Shown: piece by piece, positions 46,410 to 54,345 of the stretch
Numbering within the stretch: position 1 is the first letter of the stretch
How the letters are laid out: every line of letters begins with the position of its first letter
Source: Marinobacterium stanieri
Lineage (GTDB): Bacteria > Pseudomonadota > Gammaproteobacteria > Pseudomonadales > Balneatricaceae
Assembly (NCBI RefSeq): GCF_900155945.1
Contig: NZ_FTMN01000007.1
Coordinates: forward strand, 1 to 64,000
Length of the DNA stretch: 64,000 nt
Direction: 5' to 3'
Made by a program: the position numbers and the translations under genes
Notes under the pieces: generated by a model
What the model saw: only the letters and a program-made list of their open reading frames with translations
Databases searched by the model: none
What the model was told of the DNA's origin: nothing

Positions 46410-46491
46410 GAGAGGTCCTTATGATTATTATTCCGTTCTACAGCGTTCGGATTGTGCGCCAGTCGTCTGAATCAGGCCAGCCCCCGAGCAC

Positions 46492-46516
46492 AAAAAGCCC
46501 GGCACAGGGCCGGGCT
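46492..46516 (-). terminator. rho-independent terminator after the DmdC-like gene
   Basis: AGCCCGGC (46496-46503) pairs with GCCGGGCT (46509-46516); on the minus strand five T follow (A 46492-46496). It lies 28 bases beyond the acyl-CoA dehydrogenase stop. Confidence 0.85.
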
Positions 46517-46543
46517 CAAAGGTTCGGAATTGGCGCAGCCGGC

Positions 46544-48322
46544 TTACTGCCAGGCGCTGCTGAACTGTTCTTCCGGCAGTGCCATGATGGACTGGCTGCC
46601 ATCATTCAGGGTTTCAGCAAACGCTTTCCAGCGCGGCAGTACCTGGGCCATATAGAAACGGGCACTTTCCTGCTTGGCCTGCAAATAGGGGTCATCATCC
46701 CCTTCTGCCGCCAAGCGTACCGCGGCACTGGCCTGACGCAACAGCTCCCAGCCACCACATACATAACCGGACAGCATCATGAAGCTGTATGCAACGGCTC
46801 CCGGCATGACCTGGTCGGCTTCGGCACCCTGCAGCAACTGCTCACGCGCCTTGTCCAGACCGATGACCGCTTCTTCAAGCGCCTTGGCCTGAGCCGTCAG
46901 CGAGGGATCAACAGATGCAATGTCGGCTTTCATTTCTTCTACCAGTGCCGACAGGGCTGCACCCTTGTCCATCAGAGTCTTGCGTCCAACCAGGTCCAGC
47001 GCCTGAATACCGTTGGTGCCTTCATAGATCGGCAGAATGCGAGCATCACGGTAATGCTGGGCCGCACCGGTCTCCTCAACGAAGCCCATGCCGCCGTGGA
47101 TCTGAACTCCCAATGACGTAACTTCCTGAGCCACTTCTGTACACCAGCCTTTAACGATCGGCGTCAGCAGAGCGGCACGCGCCTGCTCGGCTGATTTCGC
47201 TTCATCGTTGTCAGCCTTGAGTGCAAAGTCGAGGCTGCCGCAGGCGTCATAGGCAATACCGCGGCCCGCTTCGGTGAGTGTTTTCATGGTCATCAGCATG
47301 CGACGTACATCAGCATGACGAATGATCGGACCTGCTTCTTTCGTGCCTACAGCCGGGCCCTGAATGCGGTCAAAGGCATATTCCAGCGCCTGCTGATAGG
47401 CGCGCTCAGAAATCGATACCCCCTGAAGGCCCACACTCAAACGGGCGTTGTTCATCATGGTAAACATGCAAGCCAGGCCACGATTAGGCTCACCTACCAG
47501 ATAACCCACGGCGTTATCGAAGCCCATTACACAGGTCGGGGATGCATGGATACCAAGCTTGTGCTCCAGCGACAGCGCATTGGCACTGTTACGCTCGCCC
47601 AACGAACCATCATCATTCACCAGATATTTGGGTACCAGGAACAGCGAGATACCGCGAACACCCGGAGGTGCATCCGGCAGACGCGCCAGCACCAGGTGGA
47701 TGATGTTTTCGGCCATTTCATGATCACCCCAGGTGATGAAAATCTTCTCACCACTGATACGGTAATGATCACCCTCAGGCTCGGCTTTGGCGCGGACCAC
47801 TGACAGGTCAGAACCGGCATTGGATTCAGTCAGGTTCATGGTGCCGCACCACTCGCCACTCACCAGCTGCGGCAGAAACTTGGCTTTCAGCTCATCGCTG
47901 CCGTTGAGGTCCAGACACTCCACTGCGCCCTGGCTCAGCATGGGGCACAGGCCCCAGGACATGTTGGCCGAGTGCCACATTTCCATAACGGGAATCGACA
48001 ACAGGAACGGCAAGCCCTGACCACCATATTCAGGGTCGAACTGGAGTGAGCCCCAGCCACCTTCGGCATACTGCTGGTAGACATGCTTGAAAGACTCGGG
48101 ACACACAACCTGACCATCCTTGAGTTGCACGCCCTGCTCATCGCCTTCGCGGTTGGTCGGTGCGACCACATCACGGGCAACACGAGCAGCCTCTTCCAAA
48201 ATGGCATCGACCATATCGGCAGAGGCGTCTTCAAATCCCGGTTTCTGGGCCAGCTCGGTCATGCGGGCAACATGATTCAGCGTCAGCTTCATATCCTTGA
48301 GCGGTGCATTGTACTCAGCCAT
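46544..48322 (-). CDS. acyl-CoA dehydrogenase, DmdC-like (large C-terminal domain)
   Basis: 592 residues, much longer than the LiuA type. The N terminus MAEYNAPLKDMKLTLNHV, NLTESNAGSDLSVVRAKAEP, GIHASPTCVMGFDNAVGYLVGEPNRGL and IYEGTNGIQALDLVGRK (catalytic Glu) place it in the DmdC/FadE-like group with an extra C-terminal domain. DmdC itself oxidises 3-methylmercaptopropionyl-CoA from DMSP, but most homologues act on fatty acyl-CoAs. No other dmd gene is seen here, so a fatty acid role is at least as likely. AAGGAG precedes the start. It is divergent from the MaoC gene. Confidence 0.88.
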   Translation of the reverse strand: MAEYNAPLKDMKLTLNHVARMTELAQKPGFEDASADMVDAILEEAARVARDVVAPTNREGDEQGVQLKDGQVVCPESFKHVYQQYAEGGWGSLQFDPEYGGQGLPFLLSIPVMEMWHSANMSWGLCPMLSQGAVECLDLNGSDELKAKFLPQLVSGEWCGTMNLTESNAGSDLSVVRAKAEPEGDHYRISGEKIFITWGDHEMAENIIHLVLARLPDAPPGVRGISLFLVPKYLVNDDGSLGERNSANALSLEHKLGIHASPTCVMGFDNAVGYLVGEPNRGLACMFTMMNNARLSVGLQGVSISERAYQQALEYAFDRIQGPAVGTKEAGPIIRHADVRRMLMTMKTLTEAGRGIAYDACGSLDFALKADNDEAKSAEQARAALLTPIVKGWCTEVAQEVTSLGVQIHGGMGFVEETGAAQHYRDARILPIYEGTNGIQALDLVGRKTLMDKGAALSALVEEMKADIASVDPSLTAQAKALEEAVIGLDKAREQLLQGAEADQVMPGAVAYSFMMLSGYVCGGWELLRQASAAVRLAAEGDDDPYLQAKQESARFYMAQVLPRWKAFAETLNDGSQSIMALPEEQFSSAWQ

Positions 48323-48518
48323 CGGAGAGCTCCTTGATGATCATAATGTGGTTGAAGTACCAACACAGGCAGGTCTGGCACTCACCAAAATAAGGGAATA
48401 CACTTATTCTAGCATGGAGAATTGAATTGATAAGTAGGGAAACGTTCATTCAAGGGATTTATACTGGCCCTACTTTAGTTACATTGACCATAAACACTGA
48501 CAGCGAGAGAGCCTTCAC

Positions 48519-48950
48519 ATGCAGGAACTGCACGGTTATTACCTGGAAGATCTGGAAGTCGGCATGAGCGACTCCTACGCCAAAACCATCACGGATGCCG
48601 ATGTCGTACTGTTTGCCGGTATTTCCGGTGACAACAACCCGATCCACATCAACGACGAATACGCCAAGACCACCCCGTTCAAACAGCGTATCGTGCACGG
48701 CATGTTCAGCGCCGCCCTGATCTCAACTGTTGCCGGTACTCGCCTGCCTGGCCCGGGCGCCATCTATGTTGACCAGCAGCTGAAATTCAAGGCACCGGTT
48801 CACATTGGTGACACAGCGACTGCCACCCTGACCGTTACAGAGATCGACGAGCGCCGTCGTCGCGTCAAATGCCGTACTGATGTTCATGTCGGTGACAAAT
48901 TGGTCGCCACAGGTGAAGGCACCTTCATGGTCGACCGTCGCGAAGCCTGA
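48519..48950 (+). CDS. MaoC-like (R)-specific enoyl-CoA hydratase
   Basis: 143-residue hotdog protein. The hydratase-2 motif FAGISGDNNPIHINDEYA supplies the catalytic Asp38 and His43, as in PhaJ. It converts trans-2-enoyl-CoA to (R)-3-hydroxyacyl-CoA, linking beta-oxidation with PHA or other routes. It is divergent from a fatty acyl-CoA dehydrogenase, in keeping with fatty acid metabolism, and followed by a strong terminator. No PHA synthase lies in the window. Confidence 0.9.
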   Translation: MQELHGYYLEDLEVGMSDSYAKTITDADVVLFAGISGDNNPIHINDEYAKTTPFKQRIVHGMFSAALISTVAGTRLPGPGAIYVDQQLKFKAPVHIGDTATATLTVTEIDERRRRVKCRTDVHVGDKLVATGEGTFMVDRREA

Positions 48951-48997
48951 TTTGGCTTGTACCTGATCAACCTGTGAGATGGCTACACCTGAATTCC

Positions 48998-49031
48998 GCA
49001 AAGCTGGCATTTTTGCCAGCTTTGCTTATCT
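48998..49031 (+). terminator. rho-independent terminator after the MaoC gene
   Basis: GCAAAGCTGGCA (48998-49009) pairs perfectly over 12 bases with TGCCAGCTTTGC (49014-49025) around TTTT. Only TTATC follows, so the T-tract is short, but the stem is very stable. Confidence 0.75.
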
Positions 49032-49150
49032 AACCGACCACCCAACTAGCATTTAATACCTGCCAAAACAATTATTGCCGCACACTCCTCTTTATTTGAG
49101 GGGAAATAGCGCAGGTAAAAATTCATAGAGCACCGGCAACAAGCTAAATG

Positions 49151-50146
49151 TCATGTATCCAAGTACATGCGACGGTACTCGCTTGGTGAATAATTGTAAT
49201 GCTTACGAAAAGATTTACTGAAGTGCGCCATATCATTAAAGCCGCACCCAAAAGCAAGAGTGGATATAGTCTGTGATGAAAGGCTCGTATTCCGCAGGCA
49301 ACGCTCCGCTTGCTCCAAGCGTTGCTTCCAGATGTAACGGCTCAGAGATGTATCCTCTACTGACAACAGCTGATTTATATAACGCGCTGATATGCCCAAT
49401 GAGTTGGCAACACTGGTGGGTGTCAAATCCGAGCTGTGTAGATTTTTAGCTACATATGCCTTGATTCTAAGCAGATTCGCAAGCCTATGGTCTGTAATAA
49501 TACCTGCCGAATCCTGCACAGCCTCCGACACCATTGCTGCAAGTAAATCCAGCAGATTATCAGCAATTTTACCAATAGATTGATGCGGCAGTTTAGACAT
49601 AATATTGGCTAACTCTTTAACATACGCCAAAACCAAAGGGTAAACCGGATTTTTCACTGCAAGGTTTTTAGCCATTACCAAGTCAATTCCGGCAACCTTT
49701 GTACTCATTATCTTACGAGGCACTTGCAGTACAGCAAGCTCGGTATTCTCAGTGATATTTAGTTGGTAGGCCCTGCCTGCATTAACCACAGTGCCGGAAC
49801 CGCATGCAAGTGAGTGCTCTTTTCCATCCTGACATGCAATCAAATTACCCGCTAAGACGATATTAAAGACCAATAAGTCTGAATCCGACGCGAAATGACT
49901 GGCAGGAGTACGCTGCGCAATATGCGGGGTTGATTTAATGAGCGATAGGGTCGCAGATCCTAACTCACTAGAGTATAGAGAACCTTCAAAGGACTGATTT
50001 CGTTCAGTGCTGAAATCCAGAGCAACAATATTTTGCTCAACCAGGGAGCGCCAAAACTCCAACTTTTCCTTTTGAGGAAGATGCTCAGTCGATATTCTTG
50101 AGTTCGATGCATCAGTACCCATTTGGCCGCCACCGTTTCCCGTCAT
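49151..50146 (-). CDS. AraC-family regulator, NitR-like
   Basis: 331 residues: an N-terminal AraC-binding-like domain (residues ~20-190, AraC_binding_2 type as in NitR/XylS relatives) and a C-terminal AraC HTH (~225-325) with LAFGCGFNDMAHFSKSFRKHYNYSPSEYRR. GGAGG lies 5 bases before ATG 50146. It is divergent from the nitrilase gene; in Rhodococcus NitR of this family activates its adjacent nitrilase gene. Its base composition is clearly lower in G+C than the neighbours (20 of 60 bases at 49561-49620), pointing to recent transfer together with the nitrilase. Confidence 0.85.
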   Translation of the reverse strand: MTGNGGGQMGTDASNSRISTEHLPQKEKLEFWRSLVEQNIVALDFSTERNQSFEGSLYSSELGSATLSLIKSTPHIAQRTPASHFASDSDLLVFNIVLAGNLIACQDGKEHSLACGSGTVVNAGRAYQLNITENTELAVLQVPRKIMSTKVAGIDLVMAKNLAVKNPVYPLVLAYVKELANIMSKLPHQSIGKIADNLLDLLAAMVSEAVQDSAGIITDHRLANLLRIKAYVAKNLHSSDLTPTSVANSLGISARYINQLLSVEDTSLSRYIWKQRLEQAERCLRNTSLSSQTISTLAFGCGFNDMAHFSKSFRKHYNYSPSEYRRMYLDT

Positions 50147-50480
50147 CTATCCTCCAGCCTGAGAACCTTCACGTAGAACCAACTCGATCCGAGTATAGCC
50201 AATCCAGGCAGGCATTTAAGTGACTTTCAAGAATAAAAACGTTCGCTCTGGAAGAGAGCAACCTCAAAGCTCCGTCACGACCAAGATTCATATCCGTTCT
50301 AGCCAAGATGACAACCAGGCCTTTGTGTAATGTTCAACATTAGTTCTGGTACCAAACGCCTCACAGACGAGTTTTTAGAGCGATCAGCTTTCTAATGCAG
50401 GCATTCGGGGCTTAAAAGCTACCACCCCAAGGTACCGGCATAAAGATCACGACTCATAACAACATAAAAAAGAGGCTGAC
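50147..50480. promoter_or_regulatory. divergent regulatory gap between the AraC gene and nitrilase
   Basis: No gene is seen in these 334 bases. They hold a perfect 15-base inverted repeat TAATGTT-C-AACATTA (50328-50342), about 140 bases before the nitrilase start, a candidate operator for the divergent AraC regulator or another factor. GGTACC occurs twice nearby. The region ends in ATAACAACATAAAAAAGAGG (50456-50475), an A-rich tract joined to the nitrilase Shine-Dalgarno. Confidence 0.5.
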
Positions 50481-51515
50481 ATGGGCATTACACACCCTAA
50501 GTACAAGGTAGCCGCCGTTCAGGCTGCCCCGGTTTATTTGGATATTGATGCAACCGTAGACAAAACAATCCATCTGGTTGAGGAAGCAGCAAAAGAAGGA
50601 GCAAAGCTAATTGCGTTTCCCGAAACCTGGATTCCGGGTTATCCCTGGTGGATCTGGCTTGGGTCACACGCATGGGCGGTACAGCGGGGGTTTGTGCAGC
50701 GCTACTACGATAACTCATTAAGCTACGAGGATCCGCATGCCGAGCGAATTCGTGAAGCAGCCAAACAGAACAACATCACAATTGCGCTGGGCTTTTCAGA
50801 ACGCGAATCAGCTACAGGTACTTTGTATATCAGTCAATGGCTAATAGGACCGGACGGCGATACGATTGCTAAGCGCCGCAAAATTCGCCCCACACACTCC
50901 GAGCGCACCGTCTTTGGTGAAGGTGATGGCAGTGATCTTGGCGTACATGCTACCGAATTAGGCCGCATTGGGGCGCTTAATTGCTGGGAAAACCTGCTGT
51001 CGCTCAACCGTTATGCCCTTTTCTCACAGAATGAGCAGGTGCACATCGCTGCCTGGCCGAGCTTTTCGACCTATGAACCCTTTGCCAATGCATTGGGCCC
51101 TGATGTGAACAATGCAATCAGTAAAGTCTATGCGGTTGAAGGTGCATGCTTTGTCATCGGACCAAGCGCAGTTATCTCGCAAGACATGATCGACACCCTG
51201 TGCGACACGCCCGAAAAGCACGAGTTAACTCATGTCGGTGGAGGGCATGCTGTTATCTACGGGCCTGATGGCTCGCAGTTGTGCGACAAGCTGCCGGAAA
51301 CAGAAGAAGGTATTCTCTTTGCCGAGATTGATCTTGCACAAATCCCACTCGCCAAGAATGCCATGGATCCCTGCGGCCACTATTCTCGCCCCGATGTCAT
51401 GCGCTTGTTGCTCAACAAAACACCCATGAGCCGAATCGAACACACGGCACCGCCATTGGATACCCAGAAACATACACCAAATGAAAGTGATTTCGAGTAC
51501 ACCCAGCTCGAATAG
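50481..51515 (+). CDS. nitrilase (carbon-nitrogen hydrolase family)
   Basis: 344 residues; hydrolyses nitriles directly to carboxylic acid and ammonia. The triad is complete: Glu48 in FPETWIPGYPWW, Lys134 in KRRKIRPTHSERTVFGEG, Cys168 in GALNCWENLLSL. The CWE after the cysteine and RPTHSERT are typical of branch-1 (true) nitrilases and not amidases. It resembles both aliphatic and arylacetonitrilases, so the substrate range cannot be set. AGAGG is 5 bases before the ATG. It is divergent from a NitR-like regulator. Confidence 0.93.
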   Translation: MGITHPKYKVAAVQAAPVYLDIDATVDKTIHLVEEAAKEGAKLIAFPETWIPGYPWWIWLGSHAWAVQRGFVQRYYDNSLSYEDPHAERIREAAKQNNITIALGFSERESATGTLYISQWLIGPDGDTIAKRRKIRPTHSERTVFGEGDGSDLGVHATELGRIGALNCWENLLSLNRYALFSQNEQVHIAAWPSFSTYEPFANALGPDVNNAISKVYAVEGACFVIGPSAVISQDMIDTLCDTPEKHELTHVGGGHAVIYGPDGSQLCDKLPETEEGILFAEIDLAQIPLAKNAMDPCGHYSRPDVMRLLLNKTPMSRIEHTAPPLDTQKHTPNESDFEYTQLE

Positions 51516-51569
51516 TCCAACCCGGCTCTGTAACCCCAATTAACTTAACGACAATAACTCAACGGCCAG

Positions 51570-51604
51570 GGTACCCTGACGTGTGCTAAAGCAAACAGGG
51601 TACC
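51570..51604 (+). terminator. terminator-like hairpin after nitrilase
   Basis: GGTACCCTG (51570-51578) can pair with CAGGGTACC (51596-51604) across a 17-base loop; the first arm is also part of a 12-base palindrome CAGGGTACCCTG (51567-51578). No T-tract follows. It may end the nitrilase transcript. Confidence 0.4.
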
Positions 51605-51648
51605 TCCTTGAGGAAACGCAACATATTCTATACACCAGCCATGACCCC

Positions 51649-52275
51649 TTATTCCTTCCGATAGGCATTCGGCAACTTGATGTTGTACTTAATCGCCAGC
51701 GCCCTCAATACAAAAGCCACCAGAAAGCCGCCAATAAGATCATAGTTGGCGGGGGCATTCACCGTATTCAGCAAAAGATAGGTACAGGCACCGGCCAGTG
51801 CGGTGGTGATATAGAGTTCTTCATTCATCAGGGTCAGATTACTGCCACAGAGCACATCCCGCGCAATGCCGCCAAAGGTAGCCGTCATCACTCCCATACA
51901 CACCGCTATCAGCGCTGGCGCCTCGAAATTCAAGGCCACCTCTGTTCCTACCACCGCAAACAGCGCCAACCCCACGGCGTCCATCCAGACTAGGGCGCGC
52001 GTCAACGAAGCCAAGCGTGGCGCAATAAAATAGGTTAATGCCGCAGCCACCAGACAGACGACGATCCAGACAGGCTCACGAATCCAGAACACCGGCATTT
52101 TGCCCAACAACACATCCCTGAGCGTACCACCACCGATACCGGTCGCAGTGCCGATCAGCATGAAACCGAGAATATCCATCTTGTGGCGCGCAGCATCGAG
52201 TGCACCTGAAACCGAGAATACCGCTACGGCGGCCAGCCCCATCAAGTTAACTGCTGCGGTGAAGTCAAATGCCAT
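51649..52275 (-). CDS. TRIC-family (UPF0126) membrane protein
   Basis: 208-residue protein with seven hydrophobic segments. It carries the two repeat signatures of the family, GIGGGTLRDVLLG and FGGIARDVLCG, in the first and second half. Prokaryotic TRIC homologues form trimeric potassium-permeable channels; some UPF0126 members have been linked to glycine uptake. Physiological role here is unknown. ATG 52275 has AAGGAA 7 bases upstream. It is divergent from the acetyltransferase gene. Confidence 0.87.
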   Translation of the reverse strand: MAFDFTAAVNLMGLAAVAVFSVSGALDAARHKMDILGFMLIGTATGIGGGTLRDVLLGKMPVFWIREPVWIVVCLVAAALTYFIAPRLASLTRALVWMDAVGLALFAVVGTEVALNFEAPALIAVCMGVMTATFGGIARDVLCGSNLTLMNEELYITTALAGACTYLLLNTVNAPANYDLIGGFLVAFVLRALAIKYNIKLPNAYRKE

Positions 52276-52375
52276 CAATGATTCCTTATGCCAGATTCAG
52301 CTTCCATCACGGGTGTTCGTAGACATTGCATTATATGCACCACTGGCGGCATTATCCTCGCCTTTGATTGACTGA

Positions 52376-52837
52376 ATGAGTATAGACATGGAGCTGGAGT
52401 TTAACTGGTCACGCTTTGAAGACCTGACCACCCTGGAGTTTCATGACATTATCCAGGCCCGCGAGTCTGTTTTTGTTGTTGAACAGGAATGTGCCTACCC
52501 GGAAGTGGATGGCGCCGACATACATGCCTGGCACCTGTGTGTTAAGCAGGCAGGCACACTCGTGGCTTATGCACGCATATTCGGGCCTGGCATCAAATAC
52601 GAGGAAGCCTCAATCGGACGCGTAATGACCTTGCTTGAACATCGCGGCAAGCGCCTGGGCCATCCGCTGATGCAGGAAGCTATCCGCTTTACCGAGGAGC
52701 AATTTCCCGGGGCAGGCATCAAGATTGGCGCACAGGCTCGACTGCAGGCCTTTTACGAATCACTTGGCTTCGCGCGCTCCAGCGAGCCCTATGATGAAGA
52801 CGGCATCATGCATATCGAAATGCTGAAAACCGTTTAA
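52376..52837 (+). CDS. ElaA-like GNAT acetyltransferase
   Basis: 153 residues. It matches ElaA across its length: LLQLR-type ARESVFVVEQECAYPEVDGAD, AYARIFGPG, IGRVMTLLEHRGKRLGHPLMQEAI (acetyl-CoA loop RGKRLG) and IGAQARLQAFYESLGF with a YDEDGIMHIEM end. The substrate is unknown. The start may also be the ATG at 52388; neither has a good Shine-Dalgarno. Confidence 0.87.
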   Translation: MSIDMELEFNWSRFEDLTTLEFHDIIQARESVFVVEQECAYPEVDGADIHAWHLCVKQAGTLVAYARIFGPGIKYEEASIGRVMTLLEHRGKRLGHPLMQEAIRFTEEQFPGAGIKIGAQARLQAFYESLGFARSSEPYDEDGIMHIEMLKTV

Positions 52838-52962
52838 AAACCCTGACATTTGGACATATTTTCGCCTGATAACACGCCAAAAGCATCATCCTGAGTAACC
52901 GGCCTTGCGTGCTACACTGCGCCATTCAATAGACAACTAAAACAAGAACCATAATTTGAACC

Positions 52963-54345
52963 ATGCCTATTGCTGACGCTAAACGGACAGAGCGCTCTGA
53001 CGATCATATCCCGCAGGATATCGCCATTCTCATCGTGGATGATGAAGCCGGTATCCGCGATTTCCTGCACCGCGCGCTAAAAAAGCATTACCGGACCGTC
53101 GAGTTTGCCGCATGTACGCGTGAGGCAGACCGCAAACGCCAGTCCAGCCACTTTGACCTGCTCATCGTCGATATCTGCATGCCGGGTCGCTCCGGGGTCG
53201 AGTGGGTCCAGCAGCTGCGTGAATCCGGCTGCCCATCCGATGTTATTTTCATGACCGCCTTTGCCGATATGAACAGCGCCATTGAGGCCCTGAGGCTGGG
53301 TGCCAGCGACCTGATGCTCAAGCCCTTCCGTATTGAGCAGATGCGCAATGCTGTTCAGAAGTGCATCGACAACCGGCGCTTGTCGCGGGAAAACTATGTC
53401 CTCACACGTCAGGTTGCCCATGCTGAAGGCAGCGGCCTTGTCGGTGAGAGTGTATCTATGCAGACGCTGCGTCAATTACTCAGCCGAATTGCGGCAGCGC
53501 CTTCAGCGGTACTGATCCAGGGTGAAACAGGAACCGGCAAAGAGCTGGCTGCTCGTGCCATCCATCAGCAAAGTGGCCGCAGTGGCAGCTTCGTACCGGT
53601 TAACTGTGGCGCTATTGCGGCTGAACTGATCGAATCAGAGCTGTTCGGCCATATAAAGGGCGCCTTTACCAGCGCGCACCAGGCACGGCTGGGACTCTTC
53701 GCCTATGCCGACGGGGGCACTCTGTTCCTGGATGAAATCTCAGAACTGCCCCTGCCCATGCAAACCAAGCTGCTTCGGGTATTGGAAGACGGTGCCATTC
53801 GTCCACTTGGGACCGAGCAGGACACACCGGTGAATGTTCGTGTGGTAGCAGCATCCAACAAGCCTCTGGATGAGGCTGTGAGTGAAGGGCGGTTCCGAGA
53901 GGATCTCTATTACCGGCTCAACGTGCTTCAGATACAGGTCCCCCCTTTGCGCGAAAGGTTGGAGGACATACCGGCGTTACTGGATCATCTTGTCAGCCGG
54001 TTGAGCGACGAGCTCGGGATAGAGCCTGCGCCTTTTAGCCAAGTGGACTTGCAAGCCCTGCAGGCCTATAGCTGGCCCGGTAATGTGCGTGAGCTTAAGA
54101 ACCTGGTCGAACGCAGTCTGCTGTTAAGCATGAGCCCCGCTGAGCTTATCAACTCCAATGCCAACCATCGGGAACCCACAACCGGTTATCCATCCAGCTG
54201 GCCATTGAAACAGGTGGAGCGGGCTCATATCGAACAGGTTCTGGCCCAGAATGGCGGCAACAAGACACGGGCTGCCGACGTTCTGGGTATTACCCGTAAG
54301 ACACTTGATCGCAAACTGCAGTCGGATGACTTGCACGGTGATTAA
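52963..54345 (+). CDS. sigma-54-dependent response regulator (DctD-like), GAFTSA variant
   Basis: 460 residues. The receiver has Asp26-Asp27, phosphoacceptor Asp70, Thr98 and Lys120. AAA+ domain: GETGTGKE at 187-194 and Walker [14 protein letters not shown]. The sigma-54 contact loop reads GAFTSA (233-238) instead of GAFTGA, with the second glycine changed to serine. The C-terminal Fis HTH is NKTRAADVLGITRKTLDRKL. It overlaps the kinase gene that follows. The two palindromes and sigma-54 promoter before the OFA carrier are its likely target. Confidence 0.93.
   Translation: MPIADAKRTERSDDHIPQDIAILIVDDEAGIRDFLHRALKKHYRTVEFAACTREADRKRQSSHFDLLIVDICMPGRSGVEWVQQLRESGCPSDVIFMTAFADMNSAIEALRLGASDLMLKPFRIEQMRNAVQKCIDNRRLSRENYVLTRQVAHAEGSGLVGESVSMQTLRQLLSRIAAAPSAVLIQGETGTGKELAARAIHQQSGRSGSFVPVNCGAIAAELIESELFGHIKGAFTSAHQARLGLFAYADGGTLFLDEISELPLPMQTKLLRVLEDGAIRPLGTEQDTPVNVRVVAASNKPLDEAVSEGRFREDLYYRLNVLQIQVPPLRERLEDIPALLDHLVSRLSDELGIEPAPFSQVDLQALQAYSWPGNVRELKNLVERSLLLSMSPAELINSNANHREPTTGYPSSWPLKQVERAHIEQVLAQNGGNKTRAADVLGITRKTLDRKLQSDDLHGD

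Noticed and set aside
46544-48322. DMSP demethylation pathway
   Set aside because: Only a DmdC-like dehydrogenase is present; no dmdA, dmdB or dmdD is nearby and the family is broad, so a fatty acid enzyme is at least as likely.
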